DNA of 64,000 nt from Siphlonurus alternatus (GCA_949825025.1 OX463781.1:2209066-2273065), one strand, 5' to 3'; counted from the stretch's first letter, positions 1 to 11,974 are shown. Notes: generated from the sequence alone by a model not told the origin. Numbers and translations are program-made.

Positions 1-500
1 TGAAAATTGGAGTCAAATTCACTCGCGCATATTGACTCCAATTGACCCAAATTTGGCCCCTCGTTTATGTCAATATGCGCGAGTGAATTCACGTGTATTG
101 AATCATTTTGGTGCAGATTGGCTCGTATATATTGACGTATTTTCACGTATTTTGACAAATATTGGCGTAAATGCCGGCCCAAATCCTTCGTTCGGCCTCA
201 CGTACTTTCAGGTATATTCACATATATTGACTCACCTATTTTCACCCATATTAACCCAAAATTGGCCCCTTTTATGCGTGAATATGCGCGAGTGAATTCA
301 CGTGTATTGAAGCATTTTGGTGCAGATTGGTTCGTATATATTGGCGTATTTTCACGTATTTTGACAAATATTGGCGTAAATGCCGGCCCAAATCCTTCGT
401 TCGGCCTCACGTACTTTCAGGTATATTCACATATATTGACTCACCTATTTTCACCCATATTAACCCAAAATTGGCCCCTTTTATGCGTGAATCTGAATGA
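1..500. repeat. 209-210 bp tandem satellite, left part of inverted array
   Basis: Two nearly identical units of about 210 bp run from about 54 to 263 and 264 to 473, with partial copies on both sides. The boundary word ggcccct recurs at 56, 264 and 474. Short internal words (cgtattttgac, cacgtattttgac) resemble the 78-bp array that follows, so the two satellites probably share an origin. The open frames here only reflect the low stop density of the unit. The array continues past the left window edge. Confidence 0.85.
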
Positions 501-1190
501 GTGGATATTTCACGAATATTCACCCACTTTCACCTCTGTGGACCTGCATTGCCCCCCGTACTTGTTTCACTCATTCTCACGCTTTTTGACGCACTTTCAC
601 CCATTTGTCAACCAATTTTTTCCATACAGTCCCCTCATGCATATTGACGCATTTTGACATATTTTCACCCATTAGTCAACCAATATTTTCCATACAGTCC
701 TCTCATGCATATTGACGCATTTTGACATATTTTGACACACTTTCACCCAATAGTCAACCAATTTTTTCCACAAAGTCCCCTCATTCATATTGACGCATTT
801 TGACATATTTTGACGCACTTTCACCCATTTGTCAACCAATTTTTTCTATAAAATCCCCTCATGCATATTGACGCATTTTGACATATTTTCACGAAGTTTC
901 ACGCTTTTACCAACCAAATTTTTACACCAAGTCCGTTCATGCATATTGACACTTTTTGACATATTTTGACGAACTTTGGCCCTTTTACTAACCAACTTTT
1001 TCCATAAAGTCCGTTCATGCATATTGACACTTTTTGACATATTTTCACGAATTTTCACGCTTTTATGGAACAAATTTTTTACAACAAGTCCGTTCATGCA
1101 TATTGACACTTTTTGACATATTTTCAAGAACTTTCACATAAGTATCGATCAAATTTTGTTATTAAGTTCACTCATGCATATTATACATCA
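501..1190 (-). repeat. 78-bp tandem satellite, minus orientation
   Basis: Each unit contains gcatattgac, tttttgacatattt and a taaccaa...aagtccgttc block. It is the reverse complement of the array at 3666-4880. 78 bp is 26 codons, so any frame lacking a stop in one unit stays open across many units. That explains the apparent 90-residue reading frames; I do not regard them as genes. Confidence 0.88.
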
Positions 1191-2034
1191 CGCATTTTTA
1201 CACATTTTCACGCACAACAGCATACATTTCTCGTCATAGGCTAGCTCACCGAACCGTTGAAGTTAATGCAGTTCCATAGCCTCGTCAGTCCATCGATACC
1301 TGAAAATTGCAAAGAATCCACAAAGAAACACGCTCGCAAATTTTTTACACAATGGAAATTGTTCTCACTTTTGCCACACCACAATTAAAAATGAAGAGCA
1401 AAATAAAAATAACAATTATAAGTATTATTACAAACAGAAATATATAGGCATACAGTAAAATGAGGCCTCTAATAAAACTTTTACTATAGGGTTGAATATT
1501 AAGTATAGCAATAAATTTTCACTGATTCCCTCTAGGCTTGAATAATTTAACTGAAAAATAATTTAATTATCATAATATAGGGCCAAACTTTAACTGTTTC
1601 AATTTAACCATCATAATGAGCGAATTCATATACCTCATAATAGTAATTTTTTAAATAAGGAACTAATTTTACTTATCTGATATACGACTTCTCGTGTTTT
1701 AATCTTCTTTTTCTCATCTTGAATACACGACTAAACATCCGATTCTGACATTTTGTAAACACGTGCCGTACGGCCGGAGGGAACTCAACATCGCATTATC
1801 TCTTTTTTCATCATTAAAAATGCGGAAAACTTACAAATTTTAACATTGGACAAACGAATGATTACCTAACTTCACTTTAATTAACAATTTAATGTTCAGG
1901 AACAAGTAAAACTTCACTTAAACACCTCATAAACACCACAATCATGAAGCTTCCACGCACCTCTAGCTATGTCGCCATCTTGTATAACTACCAACCGCCA
2001 AGTCGAATGACCGGAAGTTCCTCCACTTTCAATT
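1191..2034. other. AT-rich spacer between satellite blocks
   Basis: No open frame of note, no recognizable domain and no tandem structure. It separates two blocks of the same satellite in the same orientation, so it may be an insertion or the unique core of a foldback element. Confidence 0.5.
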
Positions 2035-2242
2035 CTTGAACAATTTTTTTACGAAGTCTATTCACGCACATTGGCACTTTTTGACATATTTTCGCGAACT
2101 TCCACGTATTTATTAACCAAATTTGTCTACAAAGTCCACTGACGTATTTTGACCCATTTTGACATATTTTCACGAACTTCCACGTATTTACTAACCAAAT
2201 TTTTCTACAATGTCCATTGACGTATTTTGACCCATTTTGACA

Positions 2243-3172
2243 ATGGTTCAAGGTTCAATATTGGGCCCAATATTATTCTTATTGTATGTAAATGACCTTC
2301 CAGATATTTGCCTTTTATATAAATCCGATCCAACTTTGTTTGCCGATGATACCAGTATTAAAATTTCAGCCGAAAATAACGAGTCACTTGCATGTAAGAT
2401 AAATCATACTATCCCTCATATAGAGCAATGGTTCTCAAATAATGGTTTGTCAATGAATAAAAATAAAACGGAAGTCATTGTGTTCCAAACTATACAAAAT
2501 AAGACACCTTTTACAGAAATAATTAATATAAACAATACAAACATTGAAATAAAAGATAATGTTAAATTTTTGGGATTGTATGTTGATAATAATTTAAGAT
2601 GGGTTAATCATATTGATCACCTGAGAAATAAGCTCGCTAGCACAATTTTTGCATTAAATGAATTGAAAAATATTTGTGATATAAATTGTTTGAAAACTCT
2701 CTATTTTGCAAATTTTCATTCTCATATGAGGTATGGTATAATGTTCTGGGGAAATTCAAAAGACTCTGATTGTATTTTTATACTGCAAAAGAAAGCAATA
2801 AGAACTATGTATAACATAAAAAAACGTGAGACATGTTCTACTAAATTTTCAGAGGAAGGAATATTACCACTACCTTGCCAATTCATTCTGGAATGTGTAT
2901 GTTTTGCTAGAAAACAATATGATGAATATTTTAATATACAAAAAAAATACAATTATCAGACAAGAAATAAAAATTTAATAATAACTCCATCAATTTGCAA
3001 GCTGGAACTTTGTAATAAAGGACCCCTCGCAATGTGTATTAGATTGTATAATAAGTTACCACTTTGTGTAAAAGATATTACAAATTACAAAGATTTTAAA
3101 TATTCTGTGAAAATGTTACTTAATGATTGTGGTTTTTATAGTGTTAGTTCTTATTTACAGTTTAAGTTCTAA
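2243..3172 (+). pseudogene. Reverse transcriptase C-terminal half, truncated LINE ORF2
   Basis: This open frame of about 309 residues has no stop but lacks the endonuclease domain and the N-terminal half of the RT, so it cannot be autonomous. Near the start it has the QGSILGPILFLLYVNDL block, followed by the catalytic FADD box at residues 33-36. Next come a GLSMNKNKTEV block (about 70-80) and FLGLYVDNNLRW (about 112-123), the usual order in jockey/CR1-type enzymes. The rest (about 130-309) is the thumb and C-terminal region, including a MRYGIMFWGNS segment typical of arthropod LINEs. The ATG is internal to the ancestral protein. The product would have copied LINE RNA at the nuclear target site. 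Confidence 0.9.
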
Positions 3173-3283
3173 TACACAAATTTTTGACGTGTCTAACCTT
3201 CATATTCAAAGTGCTTGCATTATCAATGTTTGTTTTTGTATATGTGGAATTTGACGAATAAACCATTTGAATTTGAATTTGAA
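2243..3283 (+). mobile_element. 5'-truncated non-LTR retrotransposon (LINE, jockey/CR1-like)
   Basis: The insert starts inside the reverse transcriptase region and ends with a short 3' UTR, AATAAA-like aataaacc, and a (GAATTT)n tail. Flanking copies of TTTGACA at 2236-2242 and 3284-3290 are a 7-bp target-site duplication. The undisturbed satellite reads ttttgacatatttt, so the empty site can be read directly from neighbouring units. The insertion is therefore younger than the satellite, and the uninterrupted reading frame suggests it is fairly recent. Confidence 0.9.
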
Positions 3284-3665
3284 TTTGACATATTTTCGCG
3301 AACTTCCACGTATTTACTGACCAATTATTTCTACAAATTTCACTGACGTATTTTGACCCATTTTGACATATTTTCACGAACTTCCACGTATTTACTAACA
3401 AAATTTTTCTACAATGTCCCTTGACGTATTTTGACATATTTTCGCGAATTCCACGTATTTACTAACCAATTATTTGTACAAAGTTCACTGACGTATATTA
3501 ACCCATTTTGACATATTTTCACGAACTTCCACGTATTTATTAACCAAATTTTTCTACAAAGTCCACCAACGTATTTTGACGCATTTTGACATATTTTCGC
3601 GAACATCCACGTATTTCCTAACCAATTATTTCTACAAAGTTCACTGACGTATATTGACCTATTTT

Positions 3666-5265
3666 GACAGGTGAATGGACTTTGTAAAAAAAGGTGTTAT
3701 CTTCCATAAACCGACTTTGTGGGAAGATTTGGTCGATAAACGTGTGAAAATGCTTGAAAAAGTGTAAAAATAGGTGAACTTGCATGAACGGACTTTGTGG
3801 AAAATGTTGGTTAGTAAAAGGGTCAAAATATGTCAAAAAGTGTCAATATGCATGAACGGACTTTGTATAAAAATTTGGTCGATAAAAGAGTGAAAGTTCG
3901 TGAAAATATGTCAAAAAGTGTCAACATGCATGAACGGACTTTATGGAAAAAGTTGGTTAGTAAAAGGGCCAAAGTTCGTCAAAATATGTCAAAAAGTGTC
4001 AATATGCATGAACGGACTTTATGAAAAAAGTTGGTTAATAAATGGGTCAAAGTTCGTCAAAATATGTCAAAAAGTGTCAATATGCATGAACGGACTAAAT
4101 GAAAAAAGTTGGTTAGTAAAAGGGTCAAAGTTCGTCAAAATATGTCAAAAAGTGTCAATATGCATGAACGGACTTTATGGAAAATGTTGGTTAGTAAAAG
4201 GGTCAAAGTTCGTCAAAATATGTCAAAAAGTGTCAATATGCATGAACGGACTTTTTGGAAAAATTTTGTTAGTAAAAGGGTCAAAGTTCGTCAAAATATG
4301 TCAAAAAGTGTCAATATGCATGAACGGACTAAATGAAAAAAGTTGGTTAGTAAAAGGGTCAAAGTTCGTCAAAATATGTCAAAAAGTGTCAATATGCATG
4401 AACGGACTTTATGGAAAATGTTGGTTAGTAAAAGGGTCAAAGTTCGTCAAAATATGTCAAAAAGTGTCAATATGCATGAATGGACTTGGTGTAAAAATTT
4501 GGTCGGTAAAAGGGTGAAAGTTCGTGAAAATATGTCAAAAGGTGTCAACATGCATGAACGGACTTTAAGGAAAAAGTTGGTTAGTAAAAGGGTCAAAGTT
4601 CGTCAAAATATGTCAAAAAGTGTCAATATGCATGAACGGACTTGGTGTAAAAATTTGGTCGGTAAAAGGGTGAAAGTTCGTGAAAATATGTCAAAAAGTG
4701 TCAACATGCATGAACGGACTTTAAGGAAAAAGTTGGGAAGTAAAAGGGTCAAAGTTCGTCAAAATATGTTAAAAAGTGTCAATATGCATAAACAGACTTG
4801 GTGTAAAAATTTGGTCGGTAAAAGGGTGAAAGTTCGTGAAAATATGCCAAAAAGAGTGAATTTAAATTGTGTCAAAGTAGCTGAAAGTACTTCAAAATGA
4901 ATGAATTTACTTCATATTAATTGTAGAGCAATGAATGCGTGAAAATGCTTGAAACTTTATCAAAATGGGTGAGTGAAAATAAGTCAACAGGCATCAATGT
5001 AGGTGAAGTTCACACCAAATTAGAAATACTTGGATATACGTGAAACTGCGTGAATCTGTACGAGTCAATTGTGTGAAAATATGTTAGTATATGTCAAAAT
5101 AGGTGAGTGAAACTGCTTGAAATTCACCTATTTTGATAAATAGCTGAAAATTTGTCAATATGCTTGAATGAAGCGTCAATCTACATGAGCCATACTTCGA
5201 TATATTTCAATGTATGGGAATATGGGTGAGATTTTCACCCATATTGACGAATTATTCACGTTTTT
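3666..5265 (+). repeat. 78-bp tandem satellite, plus orientation
   Basis: Regular units (atgcatgaacggactt, ggttagtaaaagggtcaaag, ttcgtcaaaatatgtcaaaa) run from about 3690 to 4880. They then degrade into irregular related words up to about 5265. This is the right arm of a palindrome whose left arm is the minus-orientation array. The 205- and 185-residue frames across it are the same 26-residue repeat read through, with the frame changing wherever TGA occurs in a variant unit. Confidence 0.88.
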
Positions 5266-5345
5266 TTTCTCGTGGGTGTATAACCCCCACCAAAAGTCCA
5301 CCTAATTGAGGCATTCTCGTGCAGGCGGCAAGCAATCACACTCAC

Positions 5346-5495
5346 CCTCAGAAGCAGGAACATTGGGAACCATATTAGGTGGTGCGGATGCAGGTGATGT
5401 AGTGGTGCTCGTCACCCTGGCACACCAGGAAGGAGGTCACACACTCCCAGCATAAAGCGAGCTTTGTACTTATGCAGCCGCAGTCCATCCGCCTC
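5346..5495 (-). other. Candidate exon(s), minus strand, unidentified
   Basis: A GC-richer island amid AT-rich DNA. On the minus strand, an acceptor-like gtttgccag precedes 5495. From it a frame reads EADGLRLHKYKARFMLGVC and continues to a stop at 5412-5414. An overlapping reading starts at a second good acceptor (ttcctggtgtgccag, about 5417). It is open through a Ser/Thr/Pro-rich stretch (VTSTTTSPASAPPNMVPN) to a consensus donor gtgagt at 5345. The two frames cannot both be one exon. I do not recognize the protein. The local composition and splice signals suggest host or captured coding sequence, but I cannot prove it. Confidence 0.3.
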
Positions 5496-5829
5496 CTGGC
5501 AAACACAAATCTTACAATCAGCTAAATGCATACATCACTTTTATGAACATTTAGGTCTGCCTTTTTTTAGCAAGAACAATTGTAAATTTAAAACAAAAAT
5601 AGAGAGGTTTAATTTAAAATAAAAGTCCCCCCCTTCCCCCCCCCCTTTCTGTTTTCTTCATCAAAAAAATAATTAAATTGTATTTGAAAACCATGTACAT
5701 AATCAGATTTACAGTCGATACCATTATAATGTTTGTGCTGCTAGAACCAAATTTATCAACGACTATGCCAAAGGAAATCTTGTGTGACTATAATAACTAT
5801 ACTCTAATCGGAAAGATTATAATAATAGT

Positions 5830-5952
5830 CCTGTTTGTAAACCTTGCTCGGTGTACACTTTCTACACCCAATCGACCTTTTATCGTATGTACATCATAAG
5901 GTCGATTGGGTGCAGAAAGTGCAATGTACACCGAGCAGGGTTTACAAACAGG
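5830..5952. mobile_element. Hairpin MITE, 123 bp
   Basis: Near-perfect inverted repeat with arms of about 50 bp starting cctgtttgtaaacc and ending ggtttacaaacagg. The arms are separated by about 20 bp. It has no coding capacity. Confidence 0.75.
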
Positions 5953-7975
5953 CCTAATATGTACGACTGTAAACACCTTTTCTGAAGGCAAGGATCATTG
6001 AATGCATACTTGCACTATTCAATGGTGGCTACAGTCAATTTCCATGTTCGTATATACACAATCAGACCTATTGATATTCTTACTTCCACCAAAATTGCAA
6101 ATTTACATTTACCAAACAATGTTAAATATGGAAAGATTCAGAATAGATTCAATATATAATATTAATCTCATTGTATATATATATATATCAACAAATTCCT
6201 ATTCAACACTGTTTGATGCATGCAGAACGGAGCCTCAGCATCAGCTTGCAAATGCAGCAAGAGTAAATTTAATACAGTTTTGTGTCGTATTATGCATACA
6301 TACTGTATGTATAAATATATACAATCAGATGATATTCAATTATATGTAGAGGGACAGGGGACCTTAAAAATAAGTATTTTTTATTTACAAGTTCCCCACT
6401 AACTGAGTATGAATACATGCCGCACGGTGGCGAGTGCATCAGGGTAAACGCCCAGCGAGTAACTATAATAGAGTGTAGATTGCTGACGTCACCAATCACG
6501 AAAGGAAACACAGCTGCCTCTTTTCCATGGGACTCACTCCCCCTCCTCCCGCCCAGCCATACTCAGTGCGATGTTGTCTGTGCAATTGCACTGCGGCTAT
6601 CTATATATTTATTTAATTTTTATAAATTCGATGGATGGTCCGAAAACGGAAATTTACTCATTACTCGCATTCATGATTGCATTGTCCCATGTCCCTTTCA
6701 GACTTTCCTTTTTTTACCTGTATAAATGCAGTACACAGCATCTACAAAGATTCATCTCACTATATTATACATAAACATTAACACACAAATTAACTGCGGC
6801 AGTATGCCTCTACAGTATAATTATGAAACTATAAGCTGCACAGACAAAGAGTCGAAGCATCCTGCGGAATTTTTAGCCTCGTTTAGAAAAGCTATGTTTA
6901 CTTCTTGTATGACGTCTTCTGAGAGGGTATCAGTGGAAGGGTTATGCTTTAAAGAGAAACGGAGACAACTAGTGCTCCCTTCTGTGGTCTCGTACAATAA
7001 CCATTGATTACAAAGGAATAAGCATACTTGCCGTATGTATACATACTTTGAGGGGAAACAATCGGAAGAAACATACCCAAATATTCTGCTCAGTGCTTCC
7101 GTCTTTTTTGTCTGTGCGAGCTGTGTGTATGTGCATACCAAAAGTGTTGGGTGTTTACAACAATAATTGCAAACAAAATGTTATATGTAATTATGCATAT
7201 GGCAAATCTTTTTTTTAAATAACTTTTGTGAAAAGAGTCTTTACATAACCGAAAACTCCCAAGACATTCATCGAAGGTATTGAAGTTGCCATTTACATGG
7301 AGAGAAGGATTTGTTAAATATATGGGAGACAATTTTATTATTTAACTTTTTTCAGTTTTCAGAATCCTAAGCAGGCCGGAATATGGGAAATTCCTTTCTG
7401 GTGAGGGTATGCCATGCATACAAAAATCGGGGCTCCAATACACTGTGTTTATTACGCATATTTCATGTATATTTTAATTCCCATGTCCAACACAACCATT
7501 GCAGTGTACGGTGTACGTACACGAAAGTAATTAAAAAATAATATGAATATTTGAGTGAAGTAATTAAAAAATAATATGAATATTTGAGTATGATTATAGA
7601 TACATAAAAAATTATCATTACCTCTTCTGCAACATACATATAATGTATACAGTACATCAATTAAGAAGCACAGCAATACATACATCTTATGAAGCATGGC
7701 TGCTACCATAGCCTGCTACCATGCCCGCCCTGCATGCATTTTGGCAAATCAAAATGTAACTTATTCGTGCTTACCTTCTAAAACGCTATCACTTTTTCTT
7801 GCACTAAATTCGACGAGGAGTTCATTTATTTTTATTTACAGTAGTAATAATGCTGTTAAATACTATAACTTTATATTAATTTAATATGGTAGAAAAAACT
7901 TTTTACACTTCACTGCATGACACTGCTCGCCATTTTGGTTTGCTTCAATCCCTTGATTCTGTTAACTTCCGGTTC
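5953..7975. other. AT-rich spacer, nothing identifiable
   Basis: Frames of 60-115 residues occur on both strands, but none shows a domain, codon bias or splice context. A somewhat GC-richer patch at 6415-6560 has no convincing ORF. A direct duplication of about 35 bp (taattaaaaaataatatgaa) lies at about 7528-7590. Confidence 0.5.
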
Positions 7976-7998
7976 ACATTTTCAAACACACGATATCA

Positions 7999-8036
7999 GC
8001 CAATCACAGTAATGGAATTGGCAGAATTATAAAAAG
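7999..8036 (+). promoter_or_regulatory. Possible promoter: CCAAT and TATA boxes
   Basis: gCCAATcaca at about 8000 is followed about 28 bp later by TATAAAAAG (8028-8036) and a GC-rich ggcgcg. Downstream, ATG at about 8095 opens only ten codons. No gene is attached, so this may be chance or the promoter of a non-coding or mobile unit. Confidence 0.25.
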
Positions 8037-8264
8037 GGCGCGATTTCTTTTGAAAAGTTTTTTAACCATTAACAAAAATTATCGCACACGTACCATGCAT
8101 GACACGCGAGTCGATCAATCTTCATAATTTTTTTAAATATATAAAACAAACAACAAACATGTCATGTCAGTGATATAATTTACAGATTTATACATATAAT
8201 AATACATTATTATTATAATTCACATTCTACATTTTGTGCTTATATTATATAATATTTATATATT

Positions 8265-8335
8265 CAGGCGCGCGCATCCAGAAAAAAATTTCGGGGGGCT
8301 GCAGCCCCCCCCCCCCCCCCCTGGATCCGCGCCTG
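8265..8335. mobile_element. 71-bp hAT-like MITE with perfect 8-bp TSD
   Basis: Ends are CAGGCGCG and CGCGCCTG, followed inward by inverted tccag/ctgga. The middle is a G/C homopolymer-rich palindrome around ctgcag. It is flanked by TATATATT on both sides (8257-8264 and 8336-8343). An 8-bp duplication and CAG...CTG ends are characteristic of hAT transposons. Confidence 0.8.
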
Positions 8336-8439
8336 TATATATTGCATAAAGTAATAAAATAAATAACCAACTTAATATTAATTAAAGATGTTTGGCTTCT
8401 ACGTACATTAAATGAAAAAAAAAAAAAAAATGAATTTAT

Positions 8440-8637
8440 CAGGTGCGAATCCAGAAAAAAAAAAGCAGGAAAAGGGAGAAAATCTGCCTCAATAAATAAG
8501 GAGACAAATATTAAAAAAGATTAAGTGGTGGAAATGCCTTGTATACTGCAATGCACATATCAAATATATTAAGTTAACTCCAAATTAATTTTCAGGGATA
8601 TGAGCCCCCCCCCCCCCCCCCCCCGGATCCATGCCTG
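8440..8637. mobile_element. hAT-like MITE relative, 198 bp
   Basis: Starts CAGGTGCGAATCCAG and ends GGATCCATGCCTG after a poly-C run, matching the ends of the 71-bp element upstream. No clean target duplication is visible. Confidence 0.5.
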
Positions 8638-8895
8638 GCATGGCATATTATACATTATAATGTACATTCCTTGAGTGACTGCATCAATTTAAAATTTGCT
8701 AGTATTATATAATATTATATATATATATATATTATACAGTACATTAATGATATAATAAATACATAATTAATATTATATATATTAGTATGCAATTATGCAT
8801 GGTTTTATAGCTAATACACGTGTATATATTTATACATATATATATATGTATATATATATATGGGTACAATAATTAATAGATCCATCTCTCATCCC

Positions 8896-9088
8896 CCGCG
8901 GGCACGGATCCAGAACCAAATGTACCACGTCTTGCATGGGGGAGGGGGACAATCTTACAAAAATGTGGGTAGGCGAAACGCCTATGTATTGCCCATAATT
9001 AATCAATTCAAAATTTCAGGGAGGGGGTTGGTTGGGGGTTTGGGCGTCCCAGCACCTCTTATAGCTGGATCAAAAAAGCAGCGCCTGC
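8896..9088. mobile_element. Degraded relative of the same hAT-like family
   Basis: A left end like gcacggatccag and a right end ctggatc...gcgcctg enclose a G-rich interior, as in the copies at 8265, 8440 and 34207. Boundaries are approximate. Confidence 0.35.
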
Positions 9089-9299
9089 CTCTCCGGCCTT
9101 TACGCCCTTTTTTCTCTTACTATCTCTGATCACTCCTTCCTAACCCCTCGACTGCGTTGACAATGAGCAACGAATCCGAAATTACATAATTTTTCCTAAT
9201 AATTTTAAAGATATTTGCAAATATTGTTATTATTTAATAGATTAATTTTATCATTAAAAAAGTATGATATAATGCTTTTTTTTTCGTATTGCGAATATT

Positions 9300-9910
9300 T
9301 TGAACGTCCATATAAGGGATATATTCGGGATGTTTAACATCCCTAAAAAGGATGCTGTAGGGATTTTCAGAAGTCCCCCTAACGTCTGCGGGGGACTTTG
9401 GCGGGATCTTGCTGAACGATTATATATAATTATTTGTTTTTGCTAATTTGCTAACAAATGTTATAGTAACGTGTTTAGTTTCTGTGAGTAAAGCGTTATA
9501 GTATTAATTTATAATTTCTTGATTTATTTTAATATACATATATTTTTTTTCTCCTTTCCAATAAATTATATTAATTATGTATCATTGGGATTAGTTCTTA
9601 ATTAAGAAAAATATAGGTATATTTCCTAGTAAAAACATTGTTTCTGATGTCCCTCTAAAGTCCCCAGGGGATGTTCAAGGGGACGTCCCTTTTGCGTCCT
9701 TGTGGGATGTTCTCAGGGCCGTTCATATAAAAATTAGAAATATCAAGAAATTCTTTTTGGAATGTGGCTTCAAGCTGTTTCTTATGATGAAAGCTATATT
9801 TAAAGTTTAAAACTTTAAAAAATAAACACGTTAAATGTACAAGGATATTAGGGGGATCTTTCGGGGATGTTCACAACATCCTCGGGATGTCCATGTGGTC
9901 ACTGGGAAGG
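9300..9910. repeat. Dispersed GGGATGTT / AACATCCC words
   Basis: Three clusters (about 9320-9415, 9640-9715, 9850-9910) repeat words such as gggatgttcaaggggac and their complements in both orientations. AT-rich DNA lies between them. This may be an old foldback-type element. Confidence 0.4.
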
Positions 9911-11104
9911 TTCAAAGTCGCTTAAATTTTTTTTATAGTTACGTAATTTGCATTCTGAGGCGACAATATGTAATTTCAAAACTTATTTATATATTGTATG
10001 AATGATGAAGCAAAATGCATCATATCTTTATAGTTCTTGGTGAATAGCAATAAATTATTCAAGGTAATTAATTAAAGAAGTGTACACTTAAAATGCAAAA
10101 ATCACTATTAAATATAGCTTCCAGCAAAAATGATCTTCATTGCTATTGCACAGTAGCAAGTTGTAAATTGTTGTCTTCTTTCATTTTGACTACAATTAAG
10201 ACTATAATAAAAGTACTACTTAAAAGAATAACATAACTTTTTAAATATAATATGGTCAAAGATGTAATTATAATTATGTAACATTAGTTTGAATCAAATT
10301 AAGTATATTATTACAGTCCTTTATTGACTTCAATAAATTTTAAATGAATTAATTACTTAAGTAAATAATTTAAATTAATCTAAAAGAATAAAATTAATAT
10401 TAATATACATTCCAGCATCACACTAAACAAACTGTGACTTTAAAATTATAAAGAGCTTCACATATTGTCTTAATTAAGTCAATTTATCAAAAGAAAAGGG
10501 TTGAAAATTAATTGATATGACTATTGGTAATTTGGGGGGTTAAATTTTGTGCCACAAATGTGATGGCTACAGACTAAGATCGAGTTACGTCTTCTTAGTT
10601 TTTTCTGGCAGGCATCTGCAACACGTACATTATACATGAATCAGAGGGGGGCGGATATATATGACAAAATCACCACGCACTATAGTTCTATCATGATGCA
10701 CTATGGCACACACACACAACAAGTAATGTTATAAGATTGTAAGTATATACCATTATAAGTACGCATATATGTATATATACCATGCAGGCAAAAGTTAATG
10801 GAAATAAATAAATTGGTCAGAATCTGAGTTTCTAATCAAACGCGGATCCAAGGAGTGGGGGAGGAGGGGCGGTGCAGCCCCACAAAGTTTTAAATTTAAC
10901 ATGGGATATAAAGTCATATAAAGGAATTTTCCCTATAACTTCAAATATTATTTTTAACATTGATAATTGTAGCTTTATCCCAAAGAATAGAATGATTATT
11001 CGACAACGCATGGTCAGTTTTATATATATACATACATAGTATACATAGTATACACATATACATACATAACGTGACGCCATATATATCCCTTACGGGGTAA
11101 GCCA
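9911..11104. other. AT-rich spacer
   Basis: No gene seen. One end of the hAT-like MITE family (gcggatccaaggagtggggg) is recognizable at about 10841 without a partner. A short CA run is at about 10710. Confidence 0.45.
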
Positions 11105-11918
11105 GCAGCATTGTTACATTACCTTGGACGTCCACAAATAGACCTCCACTGCATTCGATTTTTACATACTCTACTTGCCTCGCAGATATACTCACGATAC
11201 TATATTTTGCCTCCTGCGCTCATCTCTATTGCACAACGTACTTCTAACTTTCCTTTTCTTCAAACATTCTGCTATCACCTCCAACCACACCTTTTTGGGT
11301 CTACCTAATCCTTTCGTTCCTTCTACTGTACCTTTAAATTTAACACCTGTTTTGTGATTCGTTCCTCGTCCATTCTCTCAACATGTCCAAACCACCGTAG
11401 CATACTGCGTTCATACTTGTCAATGGGCTTACGGGGTGTAATTTTTTTACTGGCTCATTCAAAAGAGGAGGTCGAAATATTTTTTGCGATTTTTTTTTAG
11501 CACTGCATCATAGCTATAGAATGGAGATTAAAAATGTCTCTTGACCTGGAGGCTCCATCCGCAACGCGCCTATGACGTCACTACATTCTTTGGTTCAACT
11601 ATATAACACTTGTAAAAAATTATTGCATTGTTGCATGTTTATTAAAAATAATCATTTGTTTCCATAGCAACGTGTTTGTTTAGAAACATTATATAGTTGA
11701 CCCAAAGAATGTAATGACGTCATAGGCGTTGCGGATGGAGCCTCCAGGTCAAGAGACATTTTTAATCTGCATTCTAGGTATGATGCAGTGCTTAAAAAAA
11801 TCTAAGGGATATTTTTCGACCTCCTCTTTTGATTGAGCCAGTAAAAAAATTACACCCCGTAAGCCCATTATGTTTTCTTTCACTCCACACTCCTTCATCA
11901 CCCATGTATTTCTCACTC

Positions 11919-11925
<7 letters not shown>
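11105..11925 (-). pseudogene. Decayed LINE ORF2 C-terminus, split by a MITE
   Basis: Read on the minus strand, 11410-11330 gives MLRWFGHVERMDEERITKQV. This is the hallmark C-terminal motif of RTE/CR1-type LINE proteins. Further downstream are a KNRMQWRSICGRPR-like end and stop. Upstream (about 11871-11925) an in-family WVMKECGVKE segment remains. Several stops and frameshifts break it. The palindromic MITE at 11422-11869 sits in the middle. Confidence 0.75.
11422..11869. mobile_element. 448-bp palindromic MITE
   Basis: Arms of about 190 bp are nearly perfect inverted copies, beginning AATGGGCTTACGGGG and ending CCCCGTAAGCCCATT. The spacer contains gtttccatagcaac. It interrupts a LINE relic, so it is younger than that relic. 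Confidence 0.88.

Positions 11926-11974
<49 letters not shown>
11922..11974. repeat. (TA)n microsatellite
   Basis: Uninterrupted TA dinucleotides immediately upstream of element C. Confidence 0.95.

Larger units (their letters stand above)
2035..3665 (-). repeat. 78-bp-type satellite, second minus-orientation block, split by a LINE
   Basis: Units here are a diverged version (cgaacttccacgtattta, ctaaccaa, tttttctacaaagtcc, gacgtattttgaccc). The block is interrupted at 2243-3283 by a retrotransposon and resumes in register after it. At about 3666 the orientation flips, forming the centre of a large palindrome with the array to the right. Confidence 0.82.

Noticed and set aside
3830..4900. Long open frames of 185-205 codons across the 78-bp array
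   Set aside because: The unit is 26 codons, so the frames are forced by the repeat. They have no start context, domain or splice signals.
5678..7884. Numerous 60-115 codon frames in the 5.7-7.9 kb spacer
   Set aside because: No domain, no codon bias, many overlap on both strands, and base composition is that of spacer DNA.
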